Part shown: positions 44,344-52,845 of the stretch, piece by piece | Layout: each line of letters opens with the position of its first letter | Numbering within the stretch: the first letter of the stretch is position 1 | Source of the DNA: Actinocatenispora rupis | GTDB lineage: Bacteria > Actinomycetota > Actinomycetes > Mycobacteriales > Micromonosporaceae | Direction of reading: 5' to 3' | DNA length: 64,000 nt | NCBI RefSeq assembly: GCF_016861975.1 | Contig: NZ_BOMB01000007.1 | Location: 124,001-188,000, forward strand | Program-made: the position numbers and the translations under genes | Notes under the pieces: model-generated | Told to the model about the DNA's origin: nothing | What the model saw: only the letters and a program-made list of their open reading frames with translations | Database searches by the model: none

Positions 44344-45225
44344 TTGCGAAGCTCGAACCCGATGCTCAACCGCATGCTGCGGACGGCCGTCCGGGACCGG
44401 GTTCCCGCCGGCCAGGCCCAGCCCCAGTACGGAGCCCCCCGGTACGGCCAGCCCCAGTACGGGGCACCGCAGTACGGGCAGCGGGGCTACGGCCAGCCGC
44501 AGACCCCGTACCCGACGACGCCCGGCATGGTGGCGCCCGAGGTACGCCCGATGACGCTGGACGACGTCGTCATCCGCACGATCGGCCTGCTCGTCCTGAC
44601 CGGCGCGGTCGGCGCGCTCAGCTGGGTGGCGCTGCCGATGACCGGCGCGCTCGCCGGGCCGCTGCTGGCCGTGGCCGTGCTGGCCACGTTCGGCGTGGCG
44701 CTGTTCTCGTGGTTCCGCCCGATCACCAACCCGGCCGTCATCGCGGTGTACGCGGTGGCCCAGGGCCTGCTGCTCGGCACGGTGAGCCGCGTCTTCGAGC
44801 AGTTCTACTCGGGCATCGTGCTCCAGGCGGTGGTCGGCACGTTCGGGATCTTCGCCGTGATGGCGGTGCTGTACAAGTTCCGGGTGCTGCGGGCGACGCC
44901 GATGTTCGCGAAGGTCGTCATCGGCTCCCTGGCCGGTCTGCTGGTGCTCGGCCTGTTCAACGGGATCATGGCGGCGTTCGGCCACAACCCCGGCCTGGTG
45001 GAGTACTCGGTGAACGGCCGGGTCGGCTGGCTGCCGATCGTGTTCACGTTGGCCTGCATCGTGATCGGCGCGCTGACGTTCGTGCTCGACTTCGCCGCGG
45101 TCGAGGAGGGCGTCCGGGCCGGCGCCCCGCAGAAGTACGCCTGGTACTGCGCGTTCGGCCTGCTCGCCGGCCTGATCTTCCTGTACTGGCAGATCCTGCG
45201 GATGCTCAGCTACCTGCGCCGGTGA
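44344..45225 (+). CDS. Bax inhibitor-1/YccA family membrane protein
   Basis: 293 residues from TTG 44344, with GGAGG upstream. A cytosolic N-terminus of about 75 residues carries tandem Q-Y-G-x-P/R repeats, followed by seven membrane helices ending in QILRMLSYLRR. The family signature segments are GTVSRVFEQFYSGIVLQAVVGTFGIFAVM and DFAAVEEGVRAGAPQKYAWYCAFGLL. BI-1 proteins act as pH-dependent calcium leak channels or regulators of membrane proteases; the role in actinomycetes is not known. The stop overlaps the next start by 4 bp. Confidence 0.93.
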   Translation: MRSSNPMLNRMLRTAVRDRVPAGQAQPQYGAPRYGQPQYGAPQYGQRGYGQPQTPYPTTPGMVAPEVRPMTLDDVVIRTIGLLVLTGAVGALSWVALPMTGALAGPLLAVAVLATFGVALFSWFRPITNPAVIAVYAVAQGLLLGTVSRVFEQFYSGIVLQAVVGTFGIFAVMAVLYKFRVLRATPMFAKVVIGSLAGLLVLGLFNGIMAAFGHNPGLVEYSVNGRVGWLPIVFTLACIVIGALTFVLDFAAVEEGVRAGAPQKYAWYCAFGLLAGLIFLYWQILRMLSYLRR

Positions 45226-45536
45226 CCGCGCTCGACCTGGCGACCGCCGTCCGCCGGCTCGCGGACGGCGTCGCGCACTGGACCCCGTCGGCGTGGGCGG
45301 CCGGTACGCCGCGCCGCGCCGACGTACTGCACGAGCTGGTGCAGCGGCTCGCCGATCTGGGCGCGGACTCCGAGTCGCGGGCGCACGTACCGGTGCCGCG
45401 GCTGGACAACGACCTGGCCCTGCCGGACCAGCTCCGGGTGGTCGCCGCCGACCTGCTCGCCGCCGACCCGCCGGCCGACACCCGCACCGCCGCGCACTCC
45501 GCGGTACGTCAGGCCAGCGGTGCGCTGCTGCCCTGA
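45222..45536 (+). CDS. small hypothetical protein coupled to Bax1 gene
   Basis: 104 residues from GTG 45222 (GTGA overlap). Predicted all-helical, soluble, with no cysteines or signal sequence. No family is recognised. Translational coupling to the BI-1 gene suggests joint expression. A perfect 16-bp palindrome (CGGCTCAGCTGAGCCG, 45550-45565) follows, overlapping the convergent thiolase stop. Confidence 0.75.
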   Translation: MTALDLATAVRRLADGVAHWTPSAWAAGTPRRADVLHELVQRLADLGADSESRAHVPVPRLDNDLALPDQLRVVAADLLAADPPADTRTAAHSAVRQASGALLP

Positions 45537-45553
45537 CGTACCGCCGGATCGGC

Positions 45554-46801
45554 TCAGCTGAGCCGTTCCACCACCATCGCCATGCCCTGGCCGCCGCCTA
45601 CGCACATGGTCTCCAGGCCGTACCGCTTGTCGTGCCAGGCCAGGTTGTTGAGCAGGGTGCCGGTGATCCGCGCCCCGGTCATGCCGAACGGGTGGCCGAC
45701 CGCGATGGCGCCGCCGGACACGTTCAGCTTCTCCAGCGGGATCCCGAGCTGCTGGTACGACGGGATGACCTGGGCGGCGAACGCCTCGTTGATCTCGACC
45801 AGGTCGATGTCGTCGATGGTCAGGCCGGCGCGGGCGAGCGCCTGCCGGGACGCCTCGACCGGGCCGAGGCCCATGATCTCCGGCGACAGCGCGGACACGC
45901 CGGTGGACACGATCCGCGCCAGCGGCGTGAGCCCGAGTTCGGCGGCCTTGGTGTCGCTCATGACGACGACCGCGGCGGCGCCGTCGTTCAGCGGGCAGCA
46001 GTTGCCGGCGGTGACCCGGCCGTCGGGCCGGAACACCGGCTTCAGCCCGGACACGGCCTCCAGCGTCGTACCGGCGCGCGGGCCGTCGTCGCCGTCGACG
46101 ACCGTACCGTCGGGCAGGGTGACCGGGGTGATCTCGCGGGACCAGAAGCCCGCCTTGATCGCCTCCTCGGCCAGGTTCTGGCTGCGTACGCCGAACTCGT
46201 CCATCTCGGCGCGGCTCACCCCGTACGCCTCGGCCAGGTTCTCGGCCGTCTGCCCCATCGCCAGGTACACGTCGGGCAGCTCGCCGTCGGCGCGCGGGTC
46301 GGTCCAGTCCGGCTGGCCGCCGCCGGCCCGCAGCGTCGACCGCTCGTACGCCGCGGCGAAGCGCGGGTTCTGCCAACCGCCGCCGACCAGTGCCTGCGCC
46401 TCGGCGGGCAGCGCGTCGGAGTTGCCGCGGCCGTACCGGGAGACGCACTCGACGCCGGCGGACAGGAACACGTCGCCTTCGCCGGCCTTGATGGCGTGGA
46501 ACGCCATCCGCGTGGTCTGCAGGCTGGACGCGCAGTAGCGGGTGACGGTGGCGCCGGGGAGCCGGTCGTACCCGAGGAGGACCGAGACGACGCGGGCCAT
46601 GTTGAAGCCCTGCTCGCCGCCGGGCAGCCCGCAGCCCAGGTACAGGTCGTCGATCAGCTCGGGGTCGAGCTGCGGGACCTTGTCCAGCGCCGCCCGGATG
46701 ATGGTCGCGGCCAGGTCGTCCGGCCGTACGTCGCGCAGGGAGCCCTTGACGGCCCGTCCGATCGGCGACCGCGCCGTCGCCACGATGACTGCTTCTGCCA
46801 T
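45554..46801 (-). CDS. acetyl-CoA C-acetyltransferase / thiolase
   Basis: 415 residues from ATG 46801. The acyl-enzyme cysteine lies in RYCASSLQTTRMAFHAI, the His in the conserved NEAFAAQVIPSYQQL and GGAIAVGHPFGMTGARI, and the second Cys in MCVGGGQGMAMV. It performs thiolytic cleavage or condensation of 3-ketoacyl-CoA in fatty-acid degradation. The gene order thiolase, SGNH hydrolase, then cbs and metB further on resembles the fadA3 region of mycobacteria. TACT-nnnn-AGTA at 46813-46824 in the upstream region is a candidate operator. Confidence 0.95.
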   Translation of the reverse strand: MAEAVIVATARSPIGRAVKGSLRDVRPDDLAATIIRAALDKVPQLDPELIDDLYLGCGLPGGEQGFNMARVVSVLLGYDRLPGATVTRYCASSLQTTRMAFHAIKAGEGDVFLSAGVECVSRYGRGNSDALPAEAQALVGGGWQNPRFAAAYERSTLRAGGGQPDWTDPRADGELPDVYLAMGQTAENLAEAYGVSRAEMDEFGVRSQNLAEEAIKAGFWSREITPVTLPDGTVVDGDDGPRAGTTLEAVSGLKPVFRPDGRVTAGNCCPLNDGAAAVVVMSDTKAAELGLTPLARIVSTGVSALSPEIMGLGPVEASRQALARAGLTIDDIDLVEINEAFAAQVIPSYQQLGIPLEKLNVSGGAIAVGHPFGMTGARITGTLLNNLAWHDKRYGLETMCVGGGQGMAMVVERLS

Positions 46802-46812
46802 ACCCCGCACGT

Positions 46813-46824
46813 TACTACCCAGTA
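46813..46824. promoter_or_regulatory. small inverted repeat upstream of thiolase gene
   Basis: TACT-ACCC-AGTA centred about 17 bp before the start codon. The position suits a repressor site, for example of a fatty-acid-responsive regulator, but the regulator is unknown. Confidence 0.4.
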
Positions 46825-46851
46825 GCCTCGGGTGCTGCCGTCGGCCCGGAC

Positions 46852-47631
46852 TCAGCGCGTGGAGCCGTGCAGCGCCGCGACCGCCGGGTACAGCGCGTGC
46901 GACCAGATCCGGTACCCGTCGGCCGACGGATGGAAGCCGTCCGGGCACAACATCCCCGGATCCGCCCGGAACACCGTCCCCGTCGCCGCCCCCAGATCCA
47001 CCGGTACGCCGTCCGCGGCGCGCGTCGCCGACGCCTGCGCCCGCGCCAACCGCCGCCCCGCGTACCCGACGAGTTCGCGGAGGGGCTGGGCGATGGCGCG
47101 GCAGGCGGCCAACTCCGGGCACGTGCCCACGACCACCGCCGTACCAGCATCGCGGAGCCGGGTGATCGCCGCCGACAGCTCCGCCGCGGCCTGGCTCGGC
47201 GCCGTCGCGTGCACCACGTCCGCGCCGCCGACCAGGATGACCGCGAGATCCGGCGGCTCCACCAGCAACGTACGGGCCACCTGCGGGTCCAGGTCGCCGC
47301 TGCCCGAACCGGAGACCGCGGCGCTGGTCAGCTCCACCCGTACGCCGGTGGCGGCCAGCCGCTCCGCCAGGTGCCCGCCGACCGTGTCCTCGACCCGGTC
47401 CACGCCCACCCCGGCTGCGGTGGAATCACCCAACATGGCCAGTCTGAGTACGGGTGCGTGCGTCGGCCCGAACGTCGCCCGCATGCCCGGACCGACCGCG
47501 GGCTGCCCGTACCGTCGGCCGAGGGCCATCGCGGTCTCGACCGCCAGGATGCCGGCGGTGACGAGCACGGACGCCGCCGTCGACACCAGGACACCCCTGC
47601 CGACGATCCTGGCCACCCGTACAGCCTTCAT
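46852..47631 (-). CDS. SGNH/GDSL hydrolase family protein, copy 1
   Basis: 259 residues from ATG 47631. One N-terminal membrane anchor (VLVSTAASVLVTAGILAV) places the hydrolase outside the membrane. Blocks I (LAMLGDSTAAGVGV), III (ILVGGADVV, with the Asn of GGND replaced by Ala) and V (CPDGFHPSADGY, catalytic Asp-His) are present. It is an esterase or lipase-like enzyme of unknown substrate. It lies next to a paralogue, 46 bp downstream of it in the same direction. Confidence 0.88.
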   Translation of the reverse strand: MKAVRVARIVGRGVLVSTAASVLVTAGILAVETAMALGRRYGQPAVGPGMRATFGPTHAPVLRLAMLGDSTAAGVGVDRVEDTVGGHLAERLAATGVRVELTSAAVSGSGSGDLDPQVARTLLVEPPDLAVILVGGADVVHATAPSQAAAELSAAITRLRDAGTAVVVGTCPELAACRAIAQPLRELVGYAGRRLARAQASATRAADGVPVDLGAATGTVFRADPGMLCPDGFHPSADGYRIWSHALYPAVAALHGSTR

Positions 47632-47677
47632 CCCGCACTCCCGTCTGTCGCACCGGGCGGCGGGGGCGCCGGATCCG

Positions 47678-48700
47678 TCAGGTCTGCTCCGCCGCCGGCT
47701 CGCTGACCATTGTCGCCGGTTTCCGCGGATCGGTGGGCCGGGCGGCGAGCAACCTGACCCGCCTGCGCAGCTGCGCCCACCGTCCGCCGACCGGGGCCTC
47801 ACTCGCCGCACTCACCTCCGTACCGGCGCGGTCGGCGGCCGCGACCGCCGCCTCCGGCAGCGAGTGCAGCATCCGCACCGGCTCCGGCCCGACCGGCTCG
47901 CCCAGCCCGCCGACCACGGACGCCACCGTCGGCAGGATCGCCGCCACGGCCTTCGCGTACCCGGCGGGGGAGGGGTGGAAGTGGTCGGCGGAGAACATCT
48001 CGTCCGGCGCGGCGAGGAAGTCGGGGCCGAGCAGGTCACCGAGCGACACGGTGCGCGCACCCGCCTGTACGGCGCCGATCGTCTGCGCGGCGGCCAGCTC
48101 CCGGCTCCACCGCCGGCAGATCCAGCGCAGCGGCTGCCGGATCGGCCGGATCGTGCCGAGGTCCGGGCAGGTGCCGACGACGACCTGGGCGCCCGCCCCG
48201 CGCAGCCGTTCCACCACCCGGGACAGGTGCCGCACCGCCACCGGCGGCCGGGTCATGTGCGTGACGTCGTTGCCGCCGACGAGCACCACCGCCACGTCCG
48301 GCCGTACGTCGAGGGCCTGGTCGAGTTGCGGGTGCAGGTCGGCGCTGAGCGCGCCGACGACGGCGAAGCAGTGCAGGCGGACCGGCCGGTGCAGGATGTC
48401 GGCGAGCCCGCTGGCCAGCAGCGCGCCCGGCGTCTGCCGGGGCAGCTCGGCGCCCATCCCGGCGGCGCTGGAGTCGCCGAGCACCGCCATCGTCAGCGGC
48501 GCCCCCTCGTACTCCGTGCCGTAGTCGCCGTCGCACTCGGGGACCGGATCCTCCGGGATCCGGATCGCCCAGCGGGCCAGCTTCGCCTCGCCGATCAGCA
48601 CGCCGGTCGCCGCCGCACCGAGCAGACCGAGACCGCCGCCACCATAGGCTGCGGCGACGGCGATCCTGCGGGCCCGGGACGCTCGACTCACACCCACCAC
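47678..48700 (-). CDS. SGNH/GDSL hydrolase family protein, copy 2
   Basis: 340 residues from GTG 48700; GTG codons at 48697 and 48691 are alternatives. It has the same architecture as its neighbour: an N-terminal membrane anchor, block I MAVLGDSSAAGMGA, block III VVLVGGNDVTH with the oxyanion Asn intact, and block V FSADHFHPSPAGYAKA. A 75-residue C-terminal extension, rich in Ala and Arg, is absent from copy 1. The pair arose by duplication. Unlike copy 1, this one has all SGNH residues. Confidence 0.88.
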   Translation of the reverse strand: MVGVSRASRARRIAVAAAYGGGGLGLLGAAATGVLIGEAKLARWAIRIPEDPVPECDGDYGTEYEGAPLTMAVLGDSSAAGMGAELPRQTPGALLASGLADILHRPVRLHCFAVVGALSADLHPQLDQALDVRPDVAVVLVGGNDVTHMTRPPVAVRHLSRVVERLRGAGAQVVVGTCPDLGTIRPIRQPLRWICRRWSRELAAAQTIGAVQAGARTVSLGDLLGPDFLAAPDEMFSADHFHPSPAGYAKAVAAILPTVASVVGGLGEPVGPEPVRMLHSLPEAAVAAADRAGTEVSAASEAPVGGRWAQLRRRVRLLAARPTDPRKPATMVSEPAAEQT

Positions 48701-48786
48701 CTCGCTCCGGTACGCCTCAGTCGATCTCTCTCAACGCTAACCGGAAGGTGCGACAACGTCCTGTCAGTTGGCTCTCAAAGCGGACG

Positions 48787-49200
48787 TCAGCCCTGCCGGT
48801 CCGGCCCGGCCGACTCCAGCGTCACGCGGACGACGACCCGGCGCTGGTCGCGCATCGCCTGCCGGTACTCGTCCCAGTCCGGGTGCTCGCCGGAGATGCC
48901 GCGGTAGTACTCGACCAGCGGTTCCATCGCGTCGGGCAGCGACACGACCTCGGCCGTACCGGAGACCTGGATCCAGCGTCCGCCGTAGAAGCCGTCCGGC
49001 AGGACGCACAGGAACACCCGCGGGTCGCGCCGCAGGTTCCGCGTCTTGAACGCCGTCTCCCGGGTACTGATCACCGCGTGGCCGGCCGCGTCGACGCCGA
49101 CGGTGACCGGGCTCAGCTGCGGGGTGCCGTCCGCCTTCACGGTGGCGAGTACGGCGTGGTGCTGCTCGCGCAGGACGGCGCGTGCCTCGTCGAGATCCAT
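48787..49200 (-). CDS. PPOX-class F420/FMN-dependent oxidoreductase
   Basis: 137 residues from ATG 49200; an in-frame GTG at 49209 is possible. It is a split beta-barrel flavin-type fold: DLDEARAVLREQHHAVLATVKADGTPQLSPVTVGVD, AVISTRETAFKTRNLRRDPRVFLCVLPD, and WIQVSGTAEVVSLPDAMEPLVEYYRGISGEHPDWDEYRQAMRDQ. In actinobacteria such small proteins use F420 or FMN, or bind biliverdin or heme. The substrate is unknown. It is divergent from the DUF1232 gene. Confidence 0.9.
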   Translation of the reverse strand: MDLDEARAVLREQHHAVLATVKADGTPQLSPVTVGVDAAGHAVISTRETAFKTRNLRRDPRVFLCVLPDGFYGGRWIQVSGTAEVVSLPDAMEPLVEYYRGISGEHPDWDEYRQAMRDQRRVVVRVTLESAGPDRQG

Positions 49201-49312
49201 ACCGTCCACATTGCCTCGCGGCGGGTCGGATGTGCGAGGTGTTCACGATTCGGAGGTGCCAAGAGGTGCACGGACCGGGCACCATGGGTACTCCCGACCC
49301 GGGAGGTGGCCG

Positions 49313-49807
49313 ATGACGACAGGCGCGCAACCGAAACGCAACGGTTTCGTGGCGCTGGGCAGGGCGCTGTTCGCGCGGGGCGGCCCCGGCATGGGGCGCC
49401 GGCTCGGCGCGATGCCCCGCATGTTCGGTGCCCGGTTCCGCGGGCGGTACCAGGGGATGAGCTGGGGGCGGTTCGCCGCGCTGATCGTCGCCGCGGTGTA
49501 CATCGTGTCGCCGGTCGACCTCGTGCCGGAGGCGTTCCTGCTGGTGTTCGGACTGGCCGACGACGGTGTCGCGCTGGCCTGGCTGGCGGGTGCGCTGTTC
49601 GACGAGGCGGAGCGGTTCCTGGCGTGGGAGGACTCCCAGGCCAGGACGTACGGGGGTCCGGGTGCCGGCCAGCAGCACCCCGGCCACGGCGCGCCCGGCC
49701 CGCAGCACGCGCCCGGCCCGCAGTACGCGCCGGGCCCGCAGTACGCGGCACGGGAGCCGCACATGTCCGGCGGCCCGATGCCGGGGTTCAGCGCCGAGAC
49801 CCCGTGA
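49313..49807 (+). CDS. DUF1232 (YkvA) membrane protein
   Basis: 164 residues, ATG with GGGAGG 6 nt upstream. The DUF1232 signature RFAALIVAAVYIVSPVDLVPEAFL begins near residue 60 and is followed by a second helix (DDGVALAWLAGALF). The C-terminal tail is a proline/glutamine/histidine repeat (G-P-Q-x-A-P) likely to be disordered. The last 20 bp overlap the convergent cytochrome b gene. The function is unknown. Confidence 0.88.
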   Translation: MTTGAQPKRNGFVALGRALFARGGPGMGRRLGAMPRMFGARFRGRYQGMSWGRFAALIVAAVYIVSPVDLVPEAFLLVFGLADDGVALAWLAGALFDEAERFLAWEDSQARTYGGPGAGQQHPGHGAPGPQHAPGPQYAPGPQYAAREPHMSGGPMPGFSAETP

Positions 49808-51341
49808 GTTCGGCGCGGTCGTCCTGCTCCACCGGTACGAAGAAGCCCTTGGGGGCGGGGCCGGCCGCGCCCACCCGGTTCATCCGTTTCGGCACCGCCC
49901 ACCCGCGGTAGGGGAGGGCGGTGCCGTCGGTGAGCGGCTGGTGCACCTCGGCGAACCGCCCGTTCGGCAGCCGGGTGATGATGCCGGTCTCGATGCCGTG
50001 CGCCAGCACCTCCCGGTCGTGTTGCTGGAGGCCGAGGCAGATCCGGTGCGCCAGCAGGTACGCCAGCGGCGGCAGGACGAGGATGCCGATGCGGCCGGCC
50101 CAGGTCATCGCGTTCAGGCTGACGTCGAACTTCTGCGCGATCACGTCGTTGCCCCCGGACACCGTGAGGACCAGCCAGAACGTCACGGCCATCGCGCCGA
50201 GCCCGGTCCTGGCCGGTACGTCGCGGGGCCGCTGGAGCAGGTGGTGTGCCGCCCGGTCGCGGCCGAACCGCTGCTCCAGGAACGGGTAGAGCAGCCCGCC
50301 GAGCACCATCGCGGTGGGCACCGGTACGGCGGCGAAGAACACCGCGGGCACCGTGTACCCGTGGCCGAGCAGGCCGAAGCGCAGCTCCCAGGCGGGGAAC
50401 AGCCGTACGAGCCCGTCGAGGAACATCACGTACCAGTCGGGCTGCGACGCCGACGACACCACCGCCGCCCGGTACGGGCCGAACAGCCATACCGGGTTGA
50501 TCTGGACGAGCCCGGCGAGCAGGGCCAGTACGCCGAAGACCATGGCGAAGAAGCCGCCGCCGCGTGCCGCGAACCCGGGGAACATCCGGTGTCCGACCAC
50601 GTTGTGCTCGGTCCGGCCGGGCCCCGCGAACTGCGTGTGCTTCTGCCGTACGAGCAGGGCCAGGTGCAGCGCGACGAGCGCGAGGACGACGCCGGGCAGT
50701 ACGAACACGTGCAGGATGTAGAACCGGCCGAGGATCACGTCACCCGGGAACTCGCCGCCGAACAGCGCGAACGACGTCCACGTACCGACGAGCGGGATCG
50801 ACGTGACGATCGCGTCGATGATCCGCAGGCCGGTGCCGGACAGCGCGTCGTCGGGCAGCGAGTAGCCGAGGAGCCCCTCCGCGAAGCCGATCCAGAACAG
50901 CAGGAACCCGACCATCCAGTTGAGTTCGCGGGGCCGCCGGAACGCGCCGGTGAAGAACACCCGCAGCATGTGCACCACGATCGCGGCCATGAACAGCAGC
51001 GCCGACCAGTGGTGCAACTGCCGCAGGACCAGCCCGCCGCGTACGTCGAAGGACAGGTCCAGGGTCGACGCGTACGCGCCGGACATCCGTACGCCGGACA
51101 GCGGCACGTACGAGCCGTGGTAGACGACCTCGGTCGACGACGGGCTGAAGAAGAACGCGAGGAACGTGCCGCTCAGCAGCAGGACGAGGAACGAGTACAG
51201 GGCGATCTCGCCGAGCATGAACGACCAGTGGTCGGGGAAGACCTTGGTGAGGATCCGGCGGTACGGGCCGGCGAGGGCGAGCCGTCGGTCCGCCCAGTCG
51301 GCCGCGCGTCCCGGGGTCGGGCGGTGCCGATCTTCTATCAC
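49788..51341 (-). CDS. cytochrome b (QcrB-like), without Rieske or cytochrome c genes
   Basis: 517 residues from GTG 51341. The N-terminal cytochrome b core has two helices with paired heme-ligand histidines: QLHHWSALLFMAAIVVHMLRV and FYILHVFVLPGVVLALVALHLALL. The Qo-site region follows, with QPDWYVMFLDGLVRLFPAWEL. It resembles the QcrB subunit of the actinobacterial bc1-aa3 supercomplex, but qcrA and qcrC are absent from the neighbourhood, so it is a stand-alone paralogue of unknown partner. The upstream DNA is unusually A+T-rich with a direct repeat. Confidence 0.92.
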   Translation of the reverse strand: MIEDRHRPTPGRAADWADRRLALAGPYRRILTKVFPDHWSFMLGEIALYSFLVLLLSGTFLAFFFSPSSTEVVYHGSYVPLSGVRMSGAYASTLDLSFDVRGGLVLRQLHHWSALLFMAAIVVHMLRVFFTGAFRRPRELNWMVGFLLFWIGFAEGLLGYSLPDDALSGTGLRIIDAIVTSIPLVGTWTSFALFGGEFPGDVILGRFYILHVFVLPGVVLALVALHLALLVRQKHTQFAGPGRTEHNVVGHRMFPGFAARGGGFFAMVFGVLALLAGLVQINPVWLFGPYRAAVVSSASQPDWYVMFLDGLVRLFPAWELRFGLLGHGYTVPAVFFAAVPVPTAMVLGGLLYPFLEQRFGRDRAAHHLLQRPRDVPARTGLGAMAVTFWLVLTVSGGNDVIAQKFDVSLNAMTWAGRIGILVLPPLAYLLAHRICLGLQQHDREVLAHGIETGIITRLPNGRFAEVHQPLTDGTALPYRGWAVPKRMNRVGAAGPAPKGFFVPVEQDDRAELTGSRR

Positions 51342-51343
51342 GC

Positions 51344-51369
51344 GTAGAAGTTACTACGAAATGTAGAAG
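51344..51369. promoter_or_regulatory. direct repeat GTAGAAG in cytochrome b/cbs divergent region
   Basis: Two GTAGAAG copies (51344-51350 and 51363-51369), 19 bp apart start to start (two helical turns), surround CTAC/GTAG-type repeats. The segment is A+T-rich for this genome and adjoins the cytochrome b start codon. Confidence 0.45.
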
Positions 51370-51471
51370 AAAGGAACACCGGTCCCCGCTCGGGCGCCCC
51401 GAGCGCTCGTTAAGCTCAGACCTGTCACCGGCGGCGGCCGGATTCCCGGCACGATGAAGGAGCACAACGGC

Positions 51472-52845
51472 GTGCGGTACTACGAGTCGGTCGTCGACCT
51501 GATCGGCGACACCCCGCTGGTCCGACTGCGCAACGTGATCAGCGAGCGCACCCGGGCCACGGTGCTGGCGAAGGTGGAGTACTTCAACCCCGGCGGCAGC
51601 GTCAAGGACCGCATCGCGGTCCGGATGATCGAGGCGGCCGAGGCATCGGGCGAGCTGAAGCCCGGCGGCACGATCGTCGAGCCGACCAGCGGAAACACCG
51701 GCGTTGGGCTGGCCATCGTCGCGCAGCAGCGCGGCTACCGGTGCGTCTTCGTCTGCCCGGACAAGGTCAGCGAGGACAAGATCAACGTCCTCCGGGCGTA
51801 CGGGGCGCGCGTCGAGGTCTGCCCGACCGCCGTCGCCCCCGAGGACCCCCGGTCGTACTACAACGTCTCCGACCGCCTGGTCCGCGAGATCCCCAACGCG
51901 TGGAAGCCCGACCAGTACTCCAACCCGAACAACCCGCGCTCGCACTACGAGACGACGGGCCCGGAGCTGTGGGCGCAGACCGACGGCCGGATCACCCACT
52001 TCGTCGCGGGCATCGGCACCGGCGGCACCATCTCCGGCACCGGCCGGTACCTCAAGGAGATCTCGAACGGCGTGGTGAAGGTCGTCGGCGCCGACCCCGA
52101 GGGCTCGGTCTACTCCGGCGGCACCGGCCGGCCGTACCTGGTCGAGGGGGTCGGCGAGGACTTCTGGCCGGACGCGTACGACCGGGCGGTGTGCGACGAG
52201 ATCATCGCCGTCTCCGACTCCGACTCGTTCGAGCTGACCCGGCGGCTGGCCCGCGAGGAAGGGCTGCTCGTCGGCGGTTCCTGCGGGATGGCGGCGGTGG
52301 CCGCGTTGCGGGTGGCCGAGCAGGCCGGGCCGGACGACGTGGTCGTCGTCCTGCTGCCCGACGGCGGCCGCGGCTACCTGTCGAAGATCTTCAACGACGG
52401 CTGGATGTCGCACTACGGCTTCCTCAGTACGGGTGGCGGGTCGGCGACGGTCGGCGACGCGCTCGCCGGCAAGAGCGGCCGGCTGCCCGAACTGGTGCAC
52501 GTACACCCGACCGAGACGCTGCGCGACGCGATCGACGTGATGCGGGAGTACGGGGTCAGCCAGATGCCGGTCGTGAAGGCGGAGCCGCCGGTCGTCACCG
52601 CCGAGGTCGTCGGCTCCGTCAAGGAGCGCGACCTGCTCGACGCGGTGTTCACCGGCGCCGCGCACCTGCACGACCCGGTCGAGGGCCACATGTCGTCGCC
52701 GCTGCCGCTGGTCGGCGCCGGCCAGCCGGTCGGCGCGGCGATCGCGCTGCTGGAGGCCGACGACGCCGCGCTGGTCCTGGTCGACGGCAAGCCGAAGGGC
52801 GTGCTCACCCGCCAGGACCTGCTGACGTACCTGTCGACTGCGTGA
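51472..52845 (+). CDS. cbs: cystathionine beta-synthase
   Basis: 457 residues from GTG 51472, chosen because AAGGAG lies 9-10 nt upstream and family members begin at this YYESVVDLIG position. An ATG at 51454 would put that site inside the gene. The PLP lysine is in YFNPGGSVKDRIAVRM, with the phosphate loop EPTSGNTGVGLAIV and GIGTGGTISGTGRYLKE. The C-terminal third carries two CBS domains. It condenses homocysteine and serine to cystathionine in reverse transsulfuration. Together with metB at 56251 it allows sulfur flow in both directions. Confidence 0.95.
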   Translation: MRYYESVVDLIGDTPLVRLRNVISERTRATVLAKVEYFNPGGSVKDRIAVRMIEAAEASGELKPGGTIVEPTSGNTGVGLAIVAQQRGYRCVFVCPDKVSEDKINVLRAYGARVEVCPTAVAPEDPRSYYNVSDRLVREIPNAWKPDQYSNPNNPRSHYETTGPELWAQTDGRITHFVAGIGTGGTISGTGRYLKEISNGVVKVVGADPEGSVYSGGTGRPYLVEGVGEDFWPDAYDRAVCDEIIAVSDSDSFELTRRLAREEGLLVGGSCGMAAVAALRVAEQAGPDDVVVVLLPDGGRGYLSKIFNDGWMSHYGFLSTGGGSATVGDALAGKSGRLPELVHVHPTETLRDAIDVMREYGVSQMPVVKAEPPVVTAEVVGSVKERDLLDAVFTGAAHLHDPVEGHMSSPLPLVGAGQPVGAAIALLEADDAALVLVDGKPKGVLTRQDLLTYLSTA

